Shown piece by piece: positions 46,181 through 59,055 of a DNA stretch of 64,000 nucleotides (within the stretch, counting starts at the first letter, position 1; the number at the start of each line of letters is the position of its first letter). Position numbers and translations under genes: made by a program. This DNA comes from Vitis vinifera (Eukaryota; Streptophyta; Magnoliopsida; Vitales; Vitaceae): contig NC_081818.1 of NCBI RefSeq assembly GCF_030704535.1, positions 24,963,001 to 25,027,000 on the forward strand, given 5' to 3'. Under the pieces are notes generated by a model. It saw nothing but the letters and a program-made list of their open reading frames with translations, did not search any database and had not been told where the DNA came from.

Positions 46181-47577
46181 TTGATATTTAATAAAAATAA
46201 AATATTACAAAAACAAAATCAATACTTAATATTATTATACACTATTTAATTTTAGGTAATATTTAAAATTAAAGAAAAAACAAACAAACAAACATCACCT
46301 AATTCGGTGACTAATGTTGGTCTTAAATTCAAAGGGAGGAAAATAGAATACCATGAGCGGCGCCGACATTGAATTTAATCAGGGCATCACAAGTAATAAA
46401 GATAGCAATATAAAGTAGTAAACCAAATTAAATGACTGAAATTGATTAAGTAAAATTATTTGTTTCCCATTTTGACACTATTTATGGAATACAGCCTCAT
46501 CTCCTTCTGCTCATCAGCTTGGTCTTTGGTGATAATAATGAGGATTTATCGGAGGGGCATATTTGTAATAAATTTTAATGGCTAACCATTTTGGTTATAG
46601 TAAAGAGGATTTGTTGCTGGTGCGCATTGCGCATTGCGCATTTATGATGAGAGCTGAATAAATATTTGGTTGCTTGATGAGGTTCGTATGGTCTTTTGAA
46701 CGCCTTAAATATCTTGTATATAGCCGGGAAAAGAAATGTTATTAAGGTTATGTTTGGTTCTCCAAAACAAAGAAAAAAAAATACTTAAAAAATGAGTTTC
46801 TTTTTGTTCGGTTTTATTATAAAAATATATATAAAAAATTAAATATAATTAAAATTAATTAAAAATTTATGTATTTTAAAATCATTTAATTTTTACATAA
46901 TCAAGAAAAATAAGTAATACGGGTTTGAAGAAACATATAAAAATAATTTATTAGTTTTGAATCTAATTTTTATTTTATTTTATTTTATTTTTACTTTTCA
47001 TTCTTATTTTCTTTTCAATCCATTTTCTCTCAAATTTTTTGAAACCAAATATAGTTTAAGTATTTAAGTAGTTAATTTGTTTTTATTAATTTTAATGTCT
47101 ACAAAATTAATTATTATTATTTTTTCTTATTTTAATTTAAAAGAATGTAATTAAAAATATTTTCAAATATTACAAAGTATCAAAATTTATTATTATAATA
47201 AGATTTTTATAATGATTAATTATGTAATTAGTTGGACAATCATATTGGGATAATTAGAATTTCTATAGAAAAAATTTAAATCAAACTTTTAATTTAATTA
47301 TTTCCTTTTTGACTATTAAGAAAGGAATTGATTTTATTATTAATCGAATAAACATATACTTTCTATAAGAAACAACATAAACATAGTGGTTGTTTAGTGA
47401 ATTGTATAATGTTTATTCTAAGGATTTTTTATAAGAGTACAATAATTTTAAAAAATAATTCTTAAATTTGATAGAGATTATAGGGAAAGTTTCTAACCGT
47501 AGTTTGTATATTACATTTCTAGCTATAGAAAATGTTCATTTTATAGTAATTTTAAAAAGCATTTCTATTAAGTGAGT
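46181..47577. other. AT-rich intergenic sequence
   Basis: No gene. About 46745-47058 begins with GTTATGTTTGGTTCTC and ends GAAACCAAATATAG, a rough inverted repeat, and resembles patches at 4866 and 9903: probably an old MITE (family C). Confidence 0.45.
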
Positions 47578-47696
47578 TAGTGTGTTTGATAGTGATTTTA
47601 GAAAGTGTTTCTAATCTTTTTTATACTTGAAAGATAAAAAATTTTAAGTGTTAAAAAGACTAAAAATACTTCTTAAAATCATTATCAAACACACTA
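47578..47696. mobile_element. Short MITE (119 bp) with long terminal inverted repeats
   Basis: Left end TAGTGTGTTTGATAGTGATT, right end (reverse complement) TAGTGTGTTTGATAATGATT; the inverted repeat continues to about 30 bp. It is a compact foldback element. A second copy starts directly after it and is interrupted by the nested LTR complex. Confidence 0.88.
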
Positions 47697-48082
47697 GAAA
47701 ATGTGTTTGAGAATGATTATAAAAAATATTTCTAATATTTTTAATACTTAAATAATAAAAAAATTTAAGTATTAGTGTAAACCCCAAAATTTGTCCAAAA
47801 TTAATTTTTACATTAATTTTGAGTCCAATTTTGTCCTTAAATTTTAAATCCCAAATACATATGATTTTTTTTAGCCCACTCCCCATTTAATTATTAGTTT
47901 TTATTATTTTATATATTATTTATTACTATTACTTTTATTTTATTATTATTATATTATATTATATCATATTTTTATTTCTTTTTCTTTTTCTTTTCTCTCT
48001 TCTCTCTCATTTCTCTTCTTACATTCTCCACCCATTTTCTCTCTACCCTCACCAACCCCTCATTCCCCCCACGTGAGTTCTT

Positions 48083-48127
<45 letters not shown>

Positions 48128-48367
48128 TATTATTATTATTTTGTCCAACTCACTCTCCTTTCTTCCATTTGGCCGTCCTCCTCGCCCCCTTTTTTTTCCT
48201 TCCCATTATCTCATTTCCCAAGAACAGTCGACCCCTATTTTTTTTTTTTTGTTTTCCCCTCTTCTCTCTCCATTCTTCCTCTAGATCCTCCCACACATAG
48301 CCACCTATTCCAAAAAAAACCGCCCGGGCCCCTCATTCTTCACTTCATTTTTTTTATTTTTCTGCTT

Positions 48368-48625
48368 GATTAAAGCATATTGACATTTCTGTAATAAAGG
48401 CTGGTGGTACCCCTGATTATTACCCTTTGGTTGTTATTACCCTTTGTTTGTTTTTTTTTTTTTTTTTTTATCTGAGCTGAGAGTCGGTTACGGTTTGTTA
48501 CTTTAGCTCCCATATAAAAACTAGCCTCTTTGGCTTTATTCTAAAGTAATGCAGAGAATAAAAAGAATCAGAGCATTCACTCTGTTTTCTCTCTCTTTCC
48601 TTTCTTTTTGTTTAAACTAGTAATA
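48368..48625 (+). repeat. 5' LTR of the Copia element
   Basis: 258 bp, from ATTAAAGCATATTG to ACTAGTAATA. It has a TATAAAA-like word near 48515 and ends just before the primer-binding site. It carries a short duplication of TTATTACCCTTTG absent from the right LTR. Confidence 0.92.
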
Positions 48626-51600
48626 TGGTATCAGAGCAATTCCTTCTGTTCATTCTCTGATATTTTTTTTGATGACTTGGGGTAATCAACCAAATCAACG
48701 CGCTGTGATTGGATCATCTAAAGTGTCAACAATGGAGGATGTGAGTAGCCCTTTTTTTCTTCACAATGGTGATCATCCTGGACTCATCTTTGTCTCACAC
48801 AACTTAACTGGGAGCAATTACAACACATGGAGTAGAGTTATGGCCATGGCATTAACAATGAAAAACAAGATCGGTTTCATTGATGGAACCATTTCTCGTG
48901 CAGCTCAAACCAATCTCCTCTTTAACGCTTGGAATCGCTGCAATAGCATGGTGACCTCGTGGATTATCAACTCTGTTTCAAAGGATATTGTAGATAGCTT
49001 GATGTATATTGCTATAGCAGCCAAGATCTGGATCGATCTGCTGGATCGTTTTCGACACAGCAATGCTCCTCGGGGTTTTCAGCTCAAGAAACATCTTACA
49101 ATGCTTTAGCAAGGATCTCTTGACATTAACACTTATTACACCAGATTCAAGGTTCTTTGGGAAAAACTCAAGAATTTTCAGCCATTACCGGCTTGTCATT
49201 GTGGAGGTTTACAAGCGTGGTTAGAATATCAGCAGTAAGAGAATGTGGTTCAGCTTTTAATCGTCTTAAATGATTCTTATGCCCAGACAAGGGGTCAAAT
49301 TTTAATGATGGAGCCTCTTCCACATCTGTCAAAGGTTTTTGCATTGGTTATCCAATAAGAACGACAACGATCTATCAACAATGGAATTTCATCTTTGTCG
49401 GAGCCTCTTCATCTGGGTAATACAGGTTCTGCTTCGGTTAATGCTCATATTGGGAATTCAGCTTCTAAGGGAAAACGTGAGCGACCTCAGTGTAGCCATT
49501 GTGGATTGTAGGGTCATACCATTGATCGCTATTACAAATTGCATGGATACCCACCTGGGTACAAGCCCATATTCAGGACTCAATTGGGCCAGGCCCAAGC
49601 TAATCAGGCCATTTTTGTTGTGTCTGAGGATTTAGGAACCACAAATATGATGCTCAACAGTCTCTCCCCTAGCCAGTGCCAGCAACTAATTACCTTTTTG
49701 AGTTCACAACTACAACATAGCTCACCTACAATTGTGGAATCGCAACAACATGATGGTCCCTCAGTTTCTAGTTTCAGTGGTAAATTGACTTTCTCTTCTT
49801 CTTATAATTCATTCCCTCATAATTCATGGATTTTGGATACTGGGGCAACACACCATGTATGTTGCTCCCTTAATTTGTTCAATAATTTTTTCCTGTCCTT
49901 CAATTCAAGCGTTACTCTTCCCACTAGTGAATATATTACTATTACTCGTATAGGATTAGTCGAGTTATTTAACCATTTCACTCTTGAAAATGTCCTGTAT
50001 GTTCCACAATTTCGATTCAACCTCATTTTGATTAGTGCTCTCACTCAATCTCATTGTTGCTTTGTCAAATTTGAGTTTGAATCTTGTTTCATTCAAGACC
50101 GTATGCAGAGGCAAATGATTGGGATAGGTAGGCGCGATGGGAATCTCTATGTTTTGGATCCAGCCAATCTTTTTCCCACACTTGCTCACACCTCAGGTCT
50201 TTGTAATAATGTTTCTAAGACTAATCATGAAATTTGGCATACTCATTTAAGCCACCCTTCCTATGTAAGACTTAATATGTTGAAAAATATATTGAATTTC
50301 AAGCATATTGTTGATCATTCACCTCATTGTTCTATTTGTCATTTGGCTAAACAAAAATGGTTGCCTATTCCCATTTCCAATTTTGTTTCACAATGTCCCT
50401 TTGATTTGTTGCATATGTCTACATATAGGGTGCTTTTCATTTACCAACACATGATGGTTTTCAATATATCCTGACAATTGTGGATGATTATTCTCGCTTT
50501 ACTTGGGTGTACTTGTTAAAATCAAAATCTGATGTCAATAGTATTTTTCCTGCCCTTTGTACTCTCATTCACACACAATTTGGGCCCAACATTAAATCAG
50601 TTCGTAGTAATAACGCACCCGAACTTGCTTTTTCAGATTACTTTTGTAAAAAGGGGATTTTGCCATTCCACTCATGTGTTGACACTCCTTAACAAAATTC
50701 TGTGGTAGAGCATAAGCATCAACACCTTTTGAATGTGGCCCGAGCATTACTGTTTCAATCCAATATTCCTCTAGTTTACTAGGGTGATTGCATTTTAACA
50801 TCTACTTATCTCATAAATAGAATTCCATCTCCCATTCTTTCTAATAAAACCCCATTTGAAATTTTGTACAATAGAGTCCCCTCATATAGTCATCTCCATG
50901 TCTTTGGATGTCTATGTTATGGTTCTACACTAGCACGTCATCGTACCAAACTCTCACCTAGAGCCATTCATTCAGTATTTCTTGGGTACCCATCGGGTTA
51001 CAAAGGTTATAAATTGTTGAATCTTCCCATTAATGTCATATATATTACTCGGGATGTTATCTTTCATGAAACATCATTTTCTTTTCAATCCAACGGTTTG
51101 TCTTCCATTTTTTTTTTTTTCTGACAGTGTCCTTCCATCATCCCATTCCAGTACATTTCGTTCACATTTTCCTTCTTTTATTGATTCTAATCCAACCACT
51201 TCCACTAAGTCCCATGTTTCTTCTACTTCTCGGCCAACTCGTGTAACTAGACCACCAACTTATCTTCAAGACTACCACTATTATTCCGCCACACTTGCTT
51301 CCACAGCTACCTTATATCCACTCTCTAGTGTTCTTGGTTATGACAAACTTCCCCCTTCACATCAGGCTCTTGTCCATGCCATTTCTTCTCATGTTGAGCC
51401 AACTTCTTACACTCAAGCTGCTATGATTCCAGAATGGTAGGAGGCTATGAGAGCTGAACTCCATGCTCTTTAGGAGAATGGTACTTGGTCCTTAACAACT
51501 TTGCCTCATGGAAAATGGGCTGTGGGATGTAAATGGGTGTACAAGCTCAAGCTTCGAGCTGATGGGTCTCTTGAGTGGCATAAAGCTCGACTAGTTGCCA

Positions 51601-52950
51601 AAGGGTACACTCAACAAGAAGGTGTGGATTACATTGATACTTTCTCACCTGTTGTAAAATTGGTAATTGTTAAGCTTTTATTGGCTTTAGCTGCTATCCA
51701 CAGCTGGTTTCTCGTTCAATTAGAAGTCAATAATGCTTTCTTTCACGGTGATTTAACTGAAGAAGTTTATATGAGCTTGCCTCAAGGGTATTCACATGAG
51801 GATGAGACACTACCATCTAACAATGTTTGCAAATTACACAAATCAATTTATGGCTTAAAGAAAGCTTCAAGGCAATGGTTTGTTAAATTTTCTGGTGTTT
51901 TATTGGACAAAGGATTTACTCAACCAACCTCAGATCATTCATTGTTTACCAAGCATAGTGGTTAGTCATTCCTTGCATTGCTAGTGTATGTTGATGACAT
52001 TGTCATTGCCGGCAATGATTATAGAACTATTGAAAAGCTAAAAACCTTCCTTGACAATCAATTTAAGCCGAAGGATCTCGAAAAACTCAAATACTTTCTC
52101 GGTCTTGAAGTTGCCAGGTCACGAAAGGGTATCTCTGTTAGCCAAAGACACAATGCACTTCAATTATTATCAGATTCTGGTTTTTTAGGTTGCAAACCTG
52201 CAAGCACGCCCATGGAGGCTAACATTAATATATCACAAGATGATAGAAAGTTATTGGAGAACCCCAACTTGTATAGACGTCTAATTGGCAAGCTCTTATA
52301 TCTTACAATCACACGACCAAATTTGGCTTACTCAGTGAATCGTCTCACTCAATACTTGGCCAGCCCTATATCAACTCATCTGTAAGGAGTTCATCGAATT
52401 CTACAATATATCAAGGGTACAGTAGGGCAAGGTCTTTACCTTTATGCTACATCATCAATTCATCTTAAGGCTTCTGCTGATTCGGATTGGGGAGCTTGCA
52501 AAGATATGAGGAGATCCATTAGTGGTTTTTGTGTCTTCCTTGGGGACTCCTTAATCTCATGGAAATCTAAGAAACAGGGCATTGTTTCTCGATCTTCAGC
52601 TAAGGTAGGATATCGAGCAATGGCCAACGTGACTTGTGAGCTGATTTGATTGACTACTCTTCTTCGTGATTTTAGTATTCAAAGCAAAGAACCTATTACA
52701 CTGTTTTGTGACAATGAAGCGACTCTTCATATTGCGGCTAATCCTGTTTTCCACGAAAGGACGAAGCACATTGAAATCGATCATCATCTTATCCAAGAGA
52801 AGATACAAGTAGGTTGTCTCAAAACAATGCACGTGTCCTCACAGCATCAGCTTGTCGACCTTTTCATCAAGGCTCTATTTCCAGCACAGTTCAAATATCT
52901 CCCCAGCAAGATGGGAATTCATAATCTTCATTCTCCATCTTGAGGGGGAG

Positions 52951-53189
52951 TATTAAAGCATATTGTCATTTTTGTAATAAAGGCTGGTAGTACCCTTGAT
53001 TATTACCCTTTCTTTGTTTTTTTTTTTTTTTTTATCTGAGTTGAGAGTCAGTTACGGTTTGTTACTCTAGCTCCCTTATAAAAACTAGCATATTTGGCTT
53101 TATTCTAAAGTAATGCAAAGAATAAAAAGAATCAGAGCATTCACTCTATTTTCTCTCTCTTTCCTTTCTTTCTGGTTAAAACAATAATA
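52951..53189 (+). repeat. 3' LTR of the Copia element
   Basis: 239 bp, TATTAAAGCATATTG to ACAATAATA, followed by the target duplication TGCTT. Confidence 0.92.
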
Positions 53190-53509
53190 TGCTTCTCTTT
53201 AGGAACTCTCATCGGGGCAGCATATTTTTTTTCTCCATTTTTCTTCCTCTCCCCCCATTTTCTCCATTTTGCTCCACACAGCCGACTGGGGACCAGCTTC
53301 AATTTTTTTTTCTTCCCCATTTTTTTTCTAGGTTTTTTTTCCCTTCGAACACCCACTGTCACTTTCCTTTCTTCACTCTACATTCTCTCCCTCTTTTCTA
53401 GCCTTCCTTCACGACTCTAGCAAAGACGCCAACCTTCATATTTTTTTTTTAGCTTCCATTTTTCTTCTCCCTACAGTCCTTCCCACACACTGCCACTCAC
53501 CACTCGCAC

Positions 53510-53510
<1 letters not shown>

Positions 53511-53544
<34 letters not shown>

Positions 53545-53573
53545 GTTATTATTGTTATTGTTGTTATTATTAT
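53511..53573. repeat. (ATT)n tract
   Basis: ATT/GTT trinucleotide repeat in the host LTR-like unit, resembling the tract at about 48093-48137. The piece from about 53575 seems inserted into it. Confidence 0.85.
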
Positions 53574-53574
53574 T

Positions 53575-54852
53575 AGGAATTTGAGGGTAATCCAAACTAT
53601 GGTAATCACCCCAGAGGGGGGAGGGGGGGGGGATAAATAGGGTGATGGTCTTTTTTTCACAAATTTAAACTATGCAAAAATAAGAGATAATTATATGCAA
53701 GTATATAATAAGCAATATAAAGACAATTGCATATAAATTAAAGAGTATGGAAGAGAGAAAGCAAACACAAGGGTTTATAGTGGTTCGACACAACCCGGCC
53801 TACATCCACTCTCCTCTAGCTTCAATCCCGAGCTTGAGGTTCTACTAATCCAAGGCTTCCAAACCAAGCCTTCAAGCAATACAATTGGATTATGGTTCCA
53901 ATTCACCTTCTTGGACTTTTGGCTCCAAGCACCTTTTACATTTCTCAAGAGATATCCCTCTCTTGAACAACCCCTCAAGTGATACCTCACACTTGAGAAA
54001 CTTCTTTTCAAAGGTTTACAAATAAAATGATCTCTCAAAAAAATCCTAGCACAAGAACTATAAGCTCAAATGATACAAGAGAAATTAAGATTGAATGGTG
54101 CACTAAAGATATGCAAGTTTTGGAATAATGGTGCATTAAAAAATACTCTTCCAAGGTTCAAATATAATCAAGAAAGATTTGGGAAGGTTTAGCTTGTGAA
54201 ACAATGAAGTTTGGAGCCTTTTTATAGAAGAAAAAAGTCATACTAGCCGTTGGGGGTTCGACCGGTCGAGCTAGGAGTCGACCGATTGACTAGTCGTTAG
54301 GAAAAGTAACCGTTGGGCCTCAACCGGACCTCAACCGATTGAGGTTCAACCTTGATCGAGAAGAGAAGGCCACTAGGAGAGAGAGAAACTTTTTGGCCTC
54401 CCTCAACTGGCCCTCGACCAGACGAACACAATCGGTTGAACCGGTTGAGCCATTTTTTTGGCTCAACACTCAACCTTTTTCAACTTAAAACCTTTTAACA
54501 CAAGTTTGAAAATCATTTAACATAAGGTTTTAGTTGAAAACATGAAATCATCCAATTCTTAAGATATTTAAAACAATATTACTCTTGGATGATTTTGGTG
54601 CATAAATAAAGAATGAAATGCATGAAAGTCCTAGTGCACCAACAACCTTACAAAGAAATCTTAAGAAGCTTTGGTCTTGAAAAACTCTTCTCTTTGAGGT
54701 GGTCTTCTTCTTCATGATTTATCCTTGGCTTGATTTGTCTTTGGATTGCCACTTTGGAAGTCGTCTTGCCTAATCACACTTGAAATATGATCATTAGTTC
54801 TAAACCTTGTTTTGTTATCATCAAAATCAAGATTAACCAAACCTTGGTTTCA
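53575..54852. repeat. Second LTR-like insertion in the (ATT)n tract
   Basis: About 1.28 kb between two ATT-rich arms. It has TGGTTCGACACAACCCGGCC-like words, several TCGACCGGT/CAACCGATTGAGG words, and near its right end TTTTGTTATCATCAAAATCAAG, all familiar from plant LTRs. TG...CA ends are possible (reading TGAGGGTAATCC to GGTTTCACA) but no exact target duplication was found. No coding sequence. Confidence 0.5.
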
Positions 54853-56646
54853 CAATTATTATTGTCGTTATTATCACTATATGTTTGTTTGTGAACCTTA
54901 TGTTTAGGCTTTGTTAATTAATATGAAATTTAGTTTAATTTATTGTTGGTAAATTAATATGAAATTTGAGATAATTTATTGTTGATAAAGTAATTTAGAA
55001 TTGGCTAATTTGGGTTAGATTAATTGATAATTTATATGGCTGTACTCCTTTTAATTATTTAATTCGAATATGATATAATATTGTGGTATATTTTGGATAT
55101 GGGTTTGCATATTAAATTAAGTTGATTTCGATTGTGGATTTAGGTTTGCATATAAAATTGAGTTTGGATTATGAGATTTATTTTAATTTATCATGTTTTG
55201 GGTTTGATTAATTGAGCTTATATTTTGGCTATTAATTTGAAATTTTTATATTAGGGTTTATGACATGTGAGATATTTTTGTTGGGTTATATTTGTTAATT
55301 TGAGCCCAATTTTAGTTGCTGAAATTTATTGGACTAATTTGAAACTTGAATAATTATTTTAGACTCTATATATTTTTGGATATTTATATTTGTGCTATTT
55401 TTATTTTTGTATGAGCCCATTCTGCAATTTTGTTGGCTGAGTATGAATTTATGACACATGAAGCTTAATGTAAGTTTATTTGGATACATATTTTATTTCC
55501 CATTTGGTTTTATTTTTATTAGTTCTTGTAAATATTCGTTTGTATATATTTATTGAGTGTGTACAAAATTGAACATCGAACAAACTAGAAATTTTGTTTA
55601 AATGAGAGGAGGAATTTAGTAAATGTGTTTTGATAAACCAATAATTTTAAAATATTATTTTTACTAAAAGAAAGTTTTTTTTATTTATTTATAAAAATTC
55701 AGAAAAATGCATTTTGAAAAATTCAAAAGAATTGTTTTTAATATAATTCGAAATATAAATTTTTAATAAAATTGTCCAAAAATATTTTTTTTAAATGAAT
55801 TTTTTTCCTCAATTAAAATTTCTTTTGCAAATAAAGTTGTGTCGTTTTAAATAATTTGTAAAAATTATTTTTTTAAATGAAAATGAATCAAAATATTTTT
55901 GTAAATAAAATTGTAAAAATTCATTATTTTATAAAAAAAAAAGCAAGTAAAATAATTTTTGTTGCCAAATTAAAATTTTGCAATAAATTTTTTTGATACA
56001 ATGAGTACAAATAACTTTTTTTAAAAAAATTAAATATAAATAAAATTGAATCAAATCATTAATTGAAAATAAATTGATTTTTTTTTTGTAAATAAATAAA
56101 TTAAAATCATTAATTCAAAATCATTCTTTATAAAATCCTTTGAAATTTCTTGAAAACTATTTTTTTAATATTTTTTTTACTTCAATAAATCATTTTGCAT
56201 AATTCCTCGTGATTTATTTTGTATATTCTTGTAATTAGATTCCATCATTATTTTTATGTATATTAATTTTCACCATGTGTACATTGATTATTTTTCTTGG
56301 TATCCATAATTAATTAATTAATTACCACACTACGGCTCACCACCATACATTCCCAATAAGTAACTTGACCCGTACCCAAATTCGGTTTTTCACACACCTA
56401 TTTTTTTCTTCAAGAGTCACACTTAGGGTTTTTTTTTTTCTTTATTTTGTTTTTTCCTTAAAAAATAAAACAAAAATAAGTGGCGACTCCAAGTCTTTTC
56501 AAAAAATCAAATTTTCGCCAAATAAATAAAAAAAAATGAGTTTCGCCATCAAGTGGAAACACATTGAGCAAATGGCGGGGTCCACAATTATAAATATTAA
56601 AAATGCTTCTTATAATCACTATCAAACGGACTCTTATTTTGAAGTA

Positions 56647-56889
56647 TTAAAAAAAAACTAAGAACACTTTATAAAATAACTGTTTAACAAGCTCAAAGTT
56701 TTTCAACTCCTCAATTTCCATAAATGATGGAGGACGAAAGGGGGGACTTTCTGAAGAATCCTTCTCCCTACCCAAAGCCTTCAACCACAAACATTGGCCA
56801 AATGTCTCATATCCATCATAATCATCTAATGCATCCCAAGCTTGTGTGAACAATGCGATTGCAATTAGCAGGATGATATTCCTTTTCAT
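56647..56889 (-). CDS. Unrecognised small ORF with a signal peptide
   Basis: 80 residues. The start MKRNIILLIAIALFTQAWDA looks like a secretory signal peptide. Then an acidic/aromatic stretch (LDDYDGYETFGQCLWLKALG) and PPFRPPSFMEIEEL. I do not recognise the family. The last 20 or so residues are AT-rich coded and may not be genuine coding. It could be a small secreted peptide, a first exon, or a remnant next to the transposon nest. Confidence 0.3.
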   Translation of the reverse strand: MKRNIILLIAIALFTQAWDALDDYDGYETFGQCLWLKALGREKDSSESPPFRPPSFMEIEELKNFELVKQLFYKVFLVFF

Positions 56890-58613
56890 TTTTTTGTTAT
56901 TGAATTTTCTAAAGAAATTCAGACTTGTAGATATTTCAAGCTTGACCTATACACCTTTTCCACAAAAGTATTTTGATAATGTTTCTATTATTAGTATTTT
57001 TAGTGAAAATATTTTCTTTAGAAGTATGTTTGAAAAAACTAACCATCAAATATTTCTTAAAAAAGCATTACAATTGATGTTTTGATTTTTGTCTCACATC
57101 TTATTCTTCTTCAAAAACACCTTTTAAATTAGAAGTACTTTTTAGAAACATTGTCAAAAGAAAGATTAATTGGTTACTAGATTTGAATTCATCTCTAATC
57201 ATGAATGCTTAATTTCATGTTCATTGTTAGATGTAGTCGCTGATTATGATGACTTTACGAAGATTTCCTATTTTAGTGATCGAGTAGTAGAGATTCATAA
57301 CAAAACTATAACATGAAGGTATTAGTAGTCTCCCATGGTGGCTTTGAATCCCAAGGAATCTTCCTTATATATACCCTTATATTTGTACTTGTATTATATT
57401 TTTGAGTCAAGCTCTACTCTCTGAAAACATTAATCAAAATGAAATAACACAGACTTTATATGACTATATATATATATATTAACATGTTTATAAATTTTGT
57501 TGGATTCTATCGTAATCTTGTGATGCCAGGACTTATAGTAGTGATAAGGCTGCAAACCAAGATGTGCACCCCGTAGCTACTACTCTACCAAAACTACAAG
57601 GCCTTTTATTACTCTTTCGGGAAGCCAATTCCAATGGAGGGTATGATTATCCAGTGACCCCTATAAGAATTGCACCTTTGTCTTTAATTTTTTTCAGTTC
57701 TTGGTGCAAGACTGCAGAGTGCAGGTAGACTGATCAGTTGAATTTGTGGATTCTAAGACAGGGAGAGAGCTCGTACATCCATTGTACTTACCCGTCAATT
57801 AATTATATTTGAATTTTTATTTTTTAAATCAAATGTAAGAAAATAATTTTTTAAATATTTTTTTATTCAATACATTTCTATAATCAAACATAATATTTGA
57901 AACTTCATTCGTTTTTAATAAATCTAAAAATTAAGAGTTTGTTTATGAACTATTTTTTAGAATAATTTTGTATTCTCTAGAATAAAAAACATATTTGATA
58001 ATTAAAAATTGTTTTTTGTTTTTTATTTTTTTCTAAGGATTATTTTAAAAAATAATTTTATATATATATATATATATATTTTAAACGGATTTTTTATTTA
58101 TAAAAATTAAAAAATATTTTTTAAAAACCGTTTTTAAAAATAATTATTAAAGAAGTAATTATTTAAACTTTGCAAGCCTACTATAACCACTACTAGCTAG
58201 TTGCCTCACGGTAGACTACGTGGTTAAGGCCTGATGGGTGATATTTTTTAGAAGCCACCTTTCTCTAGCCACTAGATGGCAAGTGGTTATCCAATAAAAG
58301 AAAAATATTATAATATTTTATCTAAAATTGCAATAGTTATCTCATTAAAAACCTTATCCTAAAATTTAATAGGACAAAATTTGGACAAAAAAAAAGGTAT
58401 AAGGCATTGGCATTTTCATCATCTTTGTTGCGAGGTATTTATTTCAACGCATTCGAATATTGTATATTAAGTGTCACAATTTAGTAATTAGTTGTGTGTA
58501 CTTTTATGAACAGATGATCAATTAAGTTATCACTTCATCACATCTGTTAAATATTGATATTATTGCTCTTTTATATCTCATGAGTATAAAAGAAGTTAAA
58601 AAGAGATATATTT
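56890..58613. other. Intergenic sequence
   Basis: No supportable gene. About 57930-58150 is AT-rich with a TATATATA run near 58060-58078 and an imperfect fold (AAACGG...CCGTTTTT), perhaps a MITE. Confidence 0.4.
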
Positions 58614-59055
58614 AGGAAGTATTTGATAAAATTTAATACTTAATTATTTAAGTTGATTTTAATTTAAATCATACTTAACTTGTTGATTTAAAATATATTA
58701 CTTAATTCTTACTTTTAAGTATTAAGGTTGTTTAATAAAATTAATTTAAAATTTATTTTGAATTATTAAATTGACATATTTATTCTCATAAATCATAATT
58801 AGGGAAAAGGAAGTTAAGTAATATTAGAGGTTGTGGAATAGTAAAAGAGATCACGAAGGTAACTAAAATAAATGAGGATAAAAAAATAAAATGAAAATAT
58901 AGATTTAATAATAAGTTAATTCTTTTTATTTATTACTTAAAGTTATTTTTTACTTTAAATCATACAATTAAGTTATTTTACAAAAAAATACTTAATTTAC
59001 TTAACGACTTAAATTAAGTTATTAAGTCACGAAGTTGGTTTACCAAATGCTCACT
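58614..59055 (-). mobile_element. MITE-like repeat, family B copy 2 (inverted relative to 23.1 kb)
   Basis: About 440 bp. The left end GAAGTATTTGATAAAATTT and right end GGTTTACCAAATGC are rough inverted repeats. The reverse complement aligns along most of its length with 23115-23517. Confidence 0.68.

Larger units (their letters stand above)
48368..53189 (+). mobile_element. Ty1/Copia LTR retrotransposon fossil
   Basis: 4.8 kb with both LTRs (48368-48625, 52951-53189), a 5-bp target duplication TGCTT on each side, the Copia primer site TGGTATCAGAGC at 48626, and a polypurine tract GAGGGGGAG before the right LTR. Parts in Copia order: gag from about 48670, protease (LDTGATHH) near 49840, integrase from about 50230, reverse transcriptase (YVDDIV) about 51500-52400, RNase H about 52450-52900. 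It is broken, with roughly eight interruptions. I count about 19 substitutions between the LTRs over some 235 aligned bases (about 8 percent), an age of a few million years at usual plant rates. Confidence 0.95.
47776..56586. mobile_element. Long LTR-like unit (retroelement fossil) hosting further insertions
   Basis: Outer ends TGTAAACCCC and GGGGTCCACA are TG...CA with short inverted repeats; the flanks ATTAG and ATTAT agree at four of five bases. Without its later insertions (Copia element 48368-53189 and the piece near 53575-54852) it is about 2.7 kb with no visible coding, so it looks like a long solo LTR or a large non-autonomous LTR element. The right end shares ordered blocks with 11733-12060. 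It has runs of (ATT)n and C/T-rich sequence. Old and degenerate; the family name is uncertain. Confidence 0.6.
47702..56633. mobile_element. Second copy of the short MITE, split by the nested insertion
   Basis: Left part about 47702-47775 (starts TGTGTTTGAGAATGATTAT). Right part about 56587-56633 (ends ATAATCACTATCAAACGGA). The two parts total about 121 bp, the size of the intact neighbour, and their outer ends are inverted repeats of each other. The 8.8-kb insertion between them is described separately. Confidence 0.75.

Noticed and set aside
48073-48300. Tyr/Phe/Leu-rich frame
   Set aside because: Translation of an (ATT)n and poly-T tract in a repeat.
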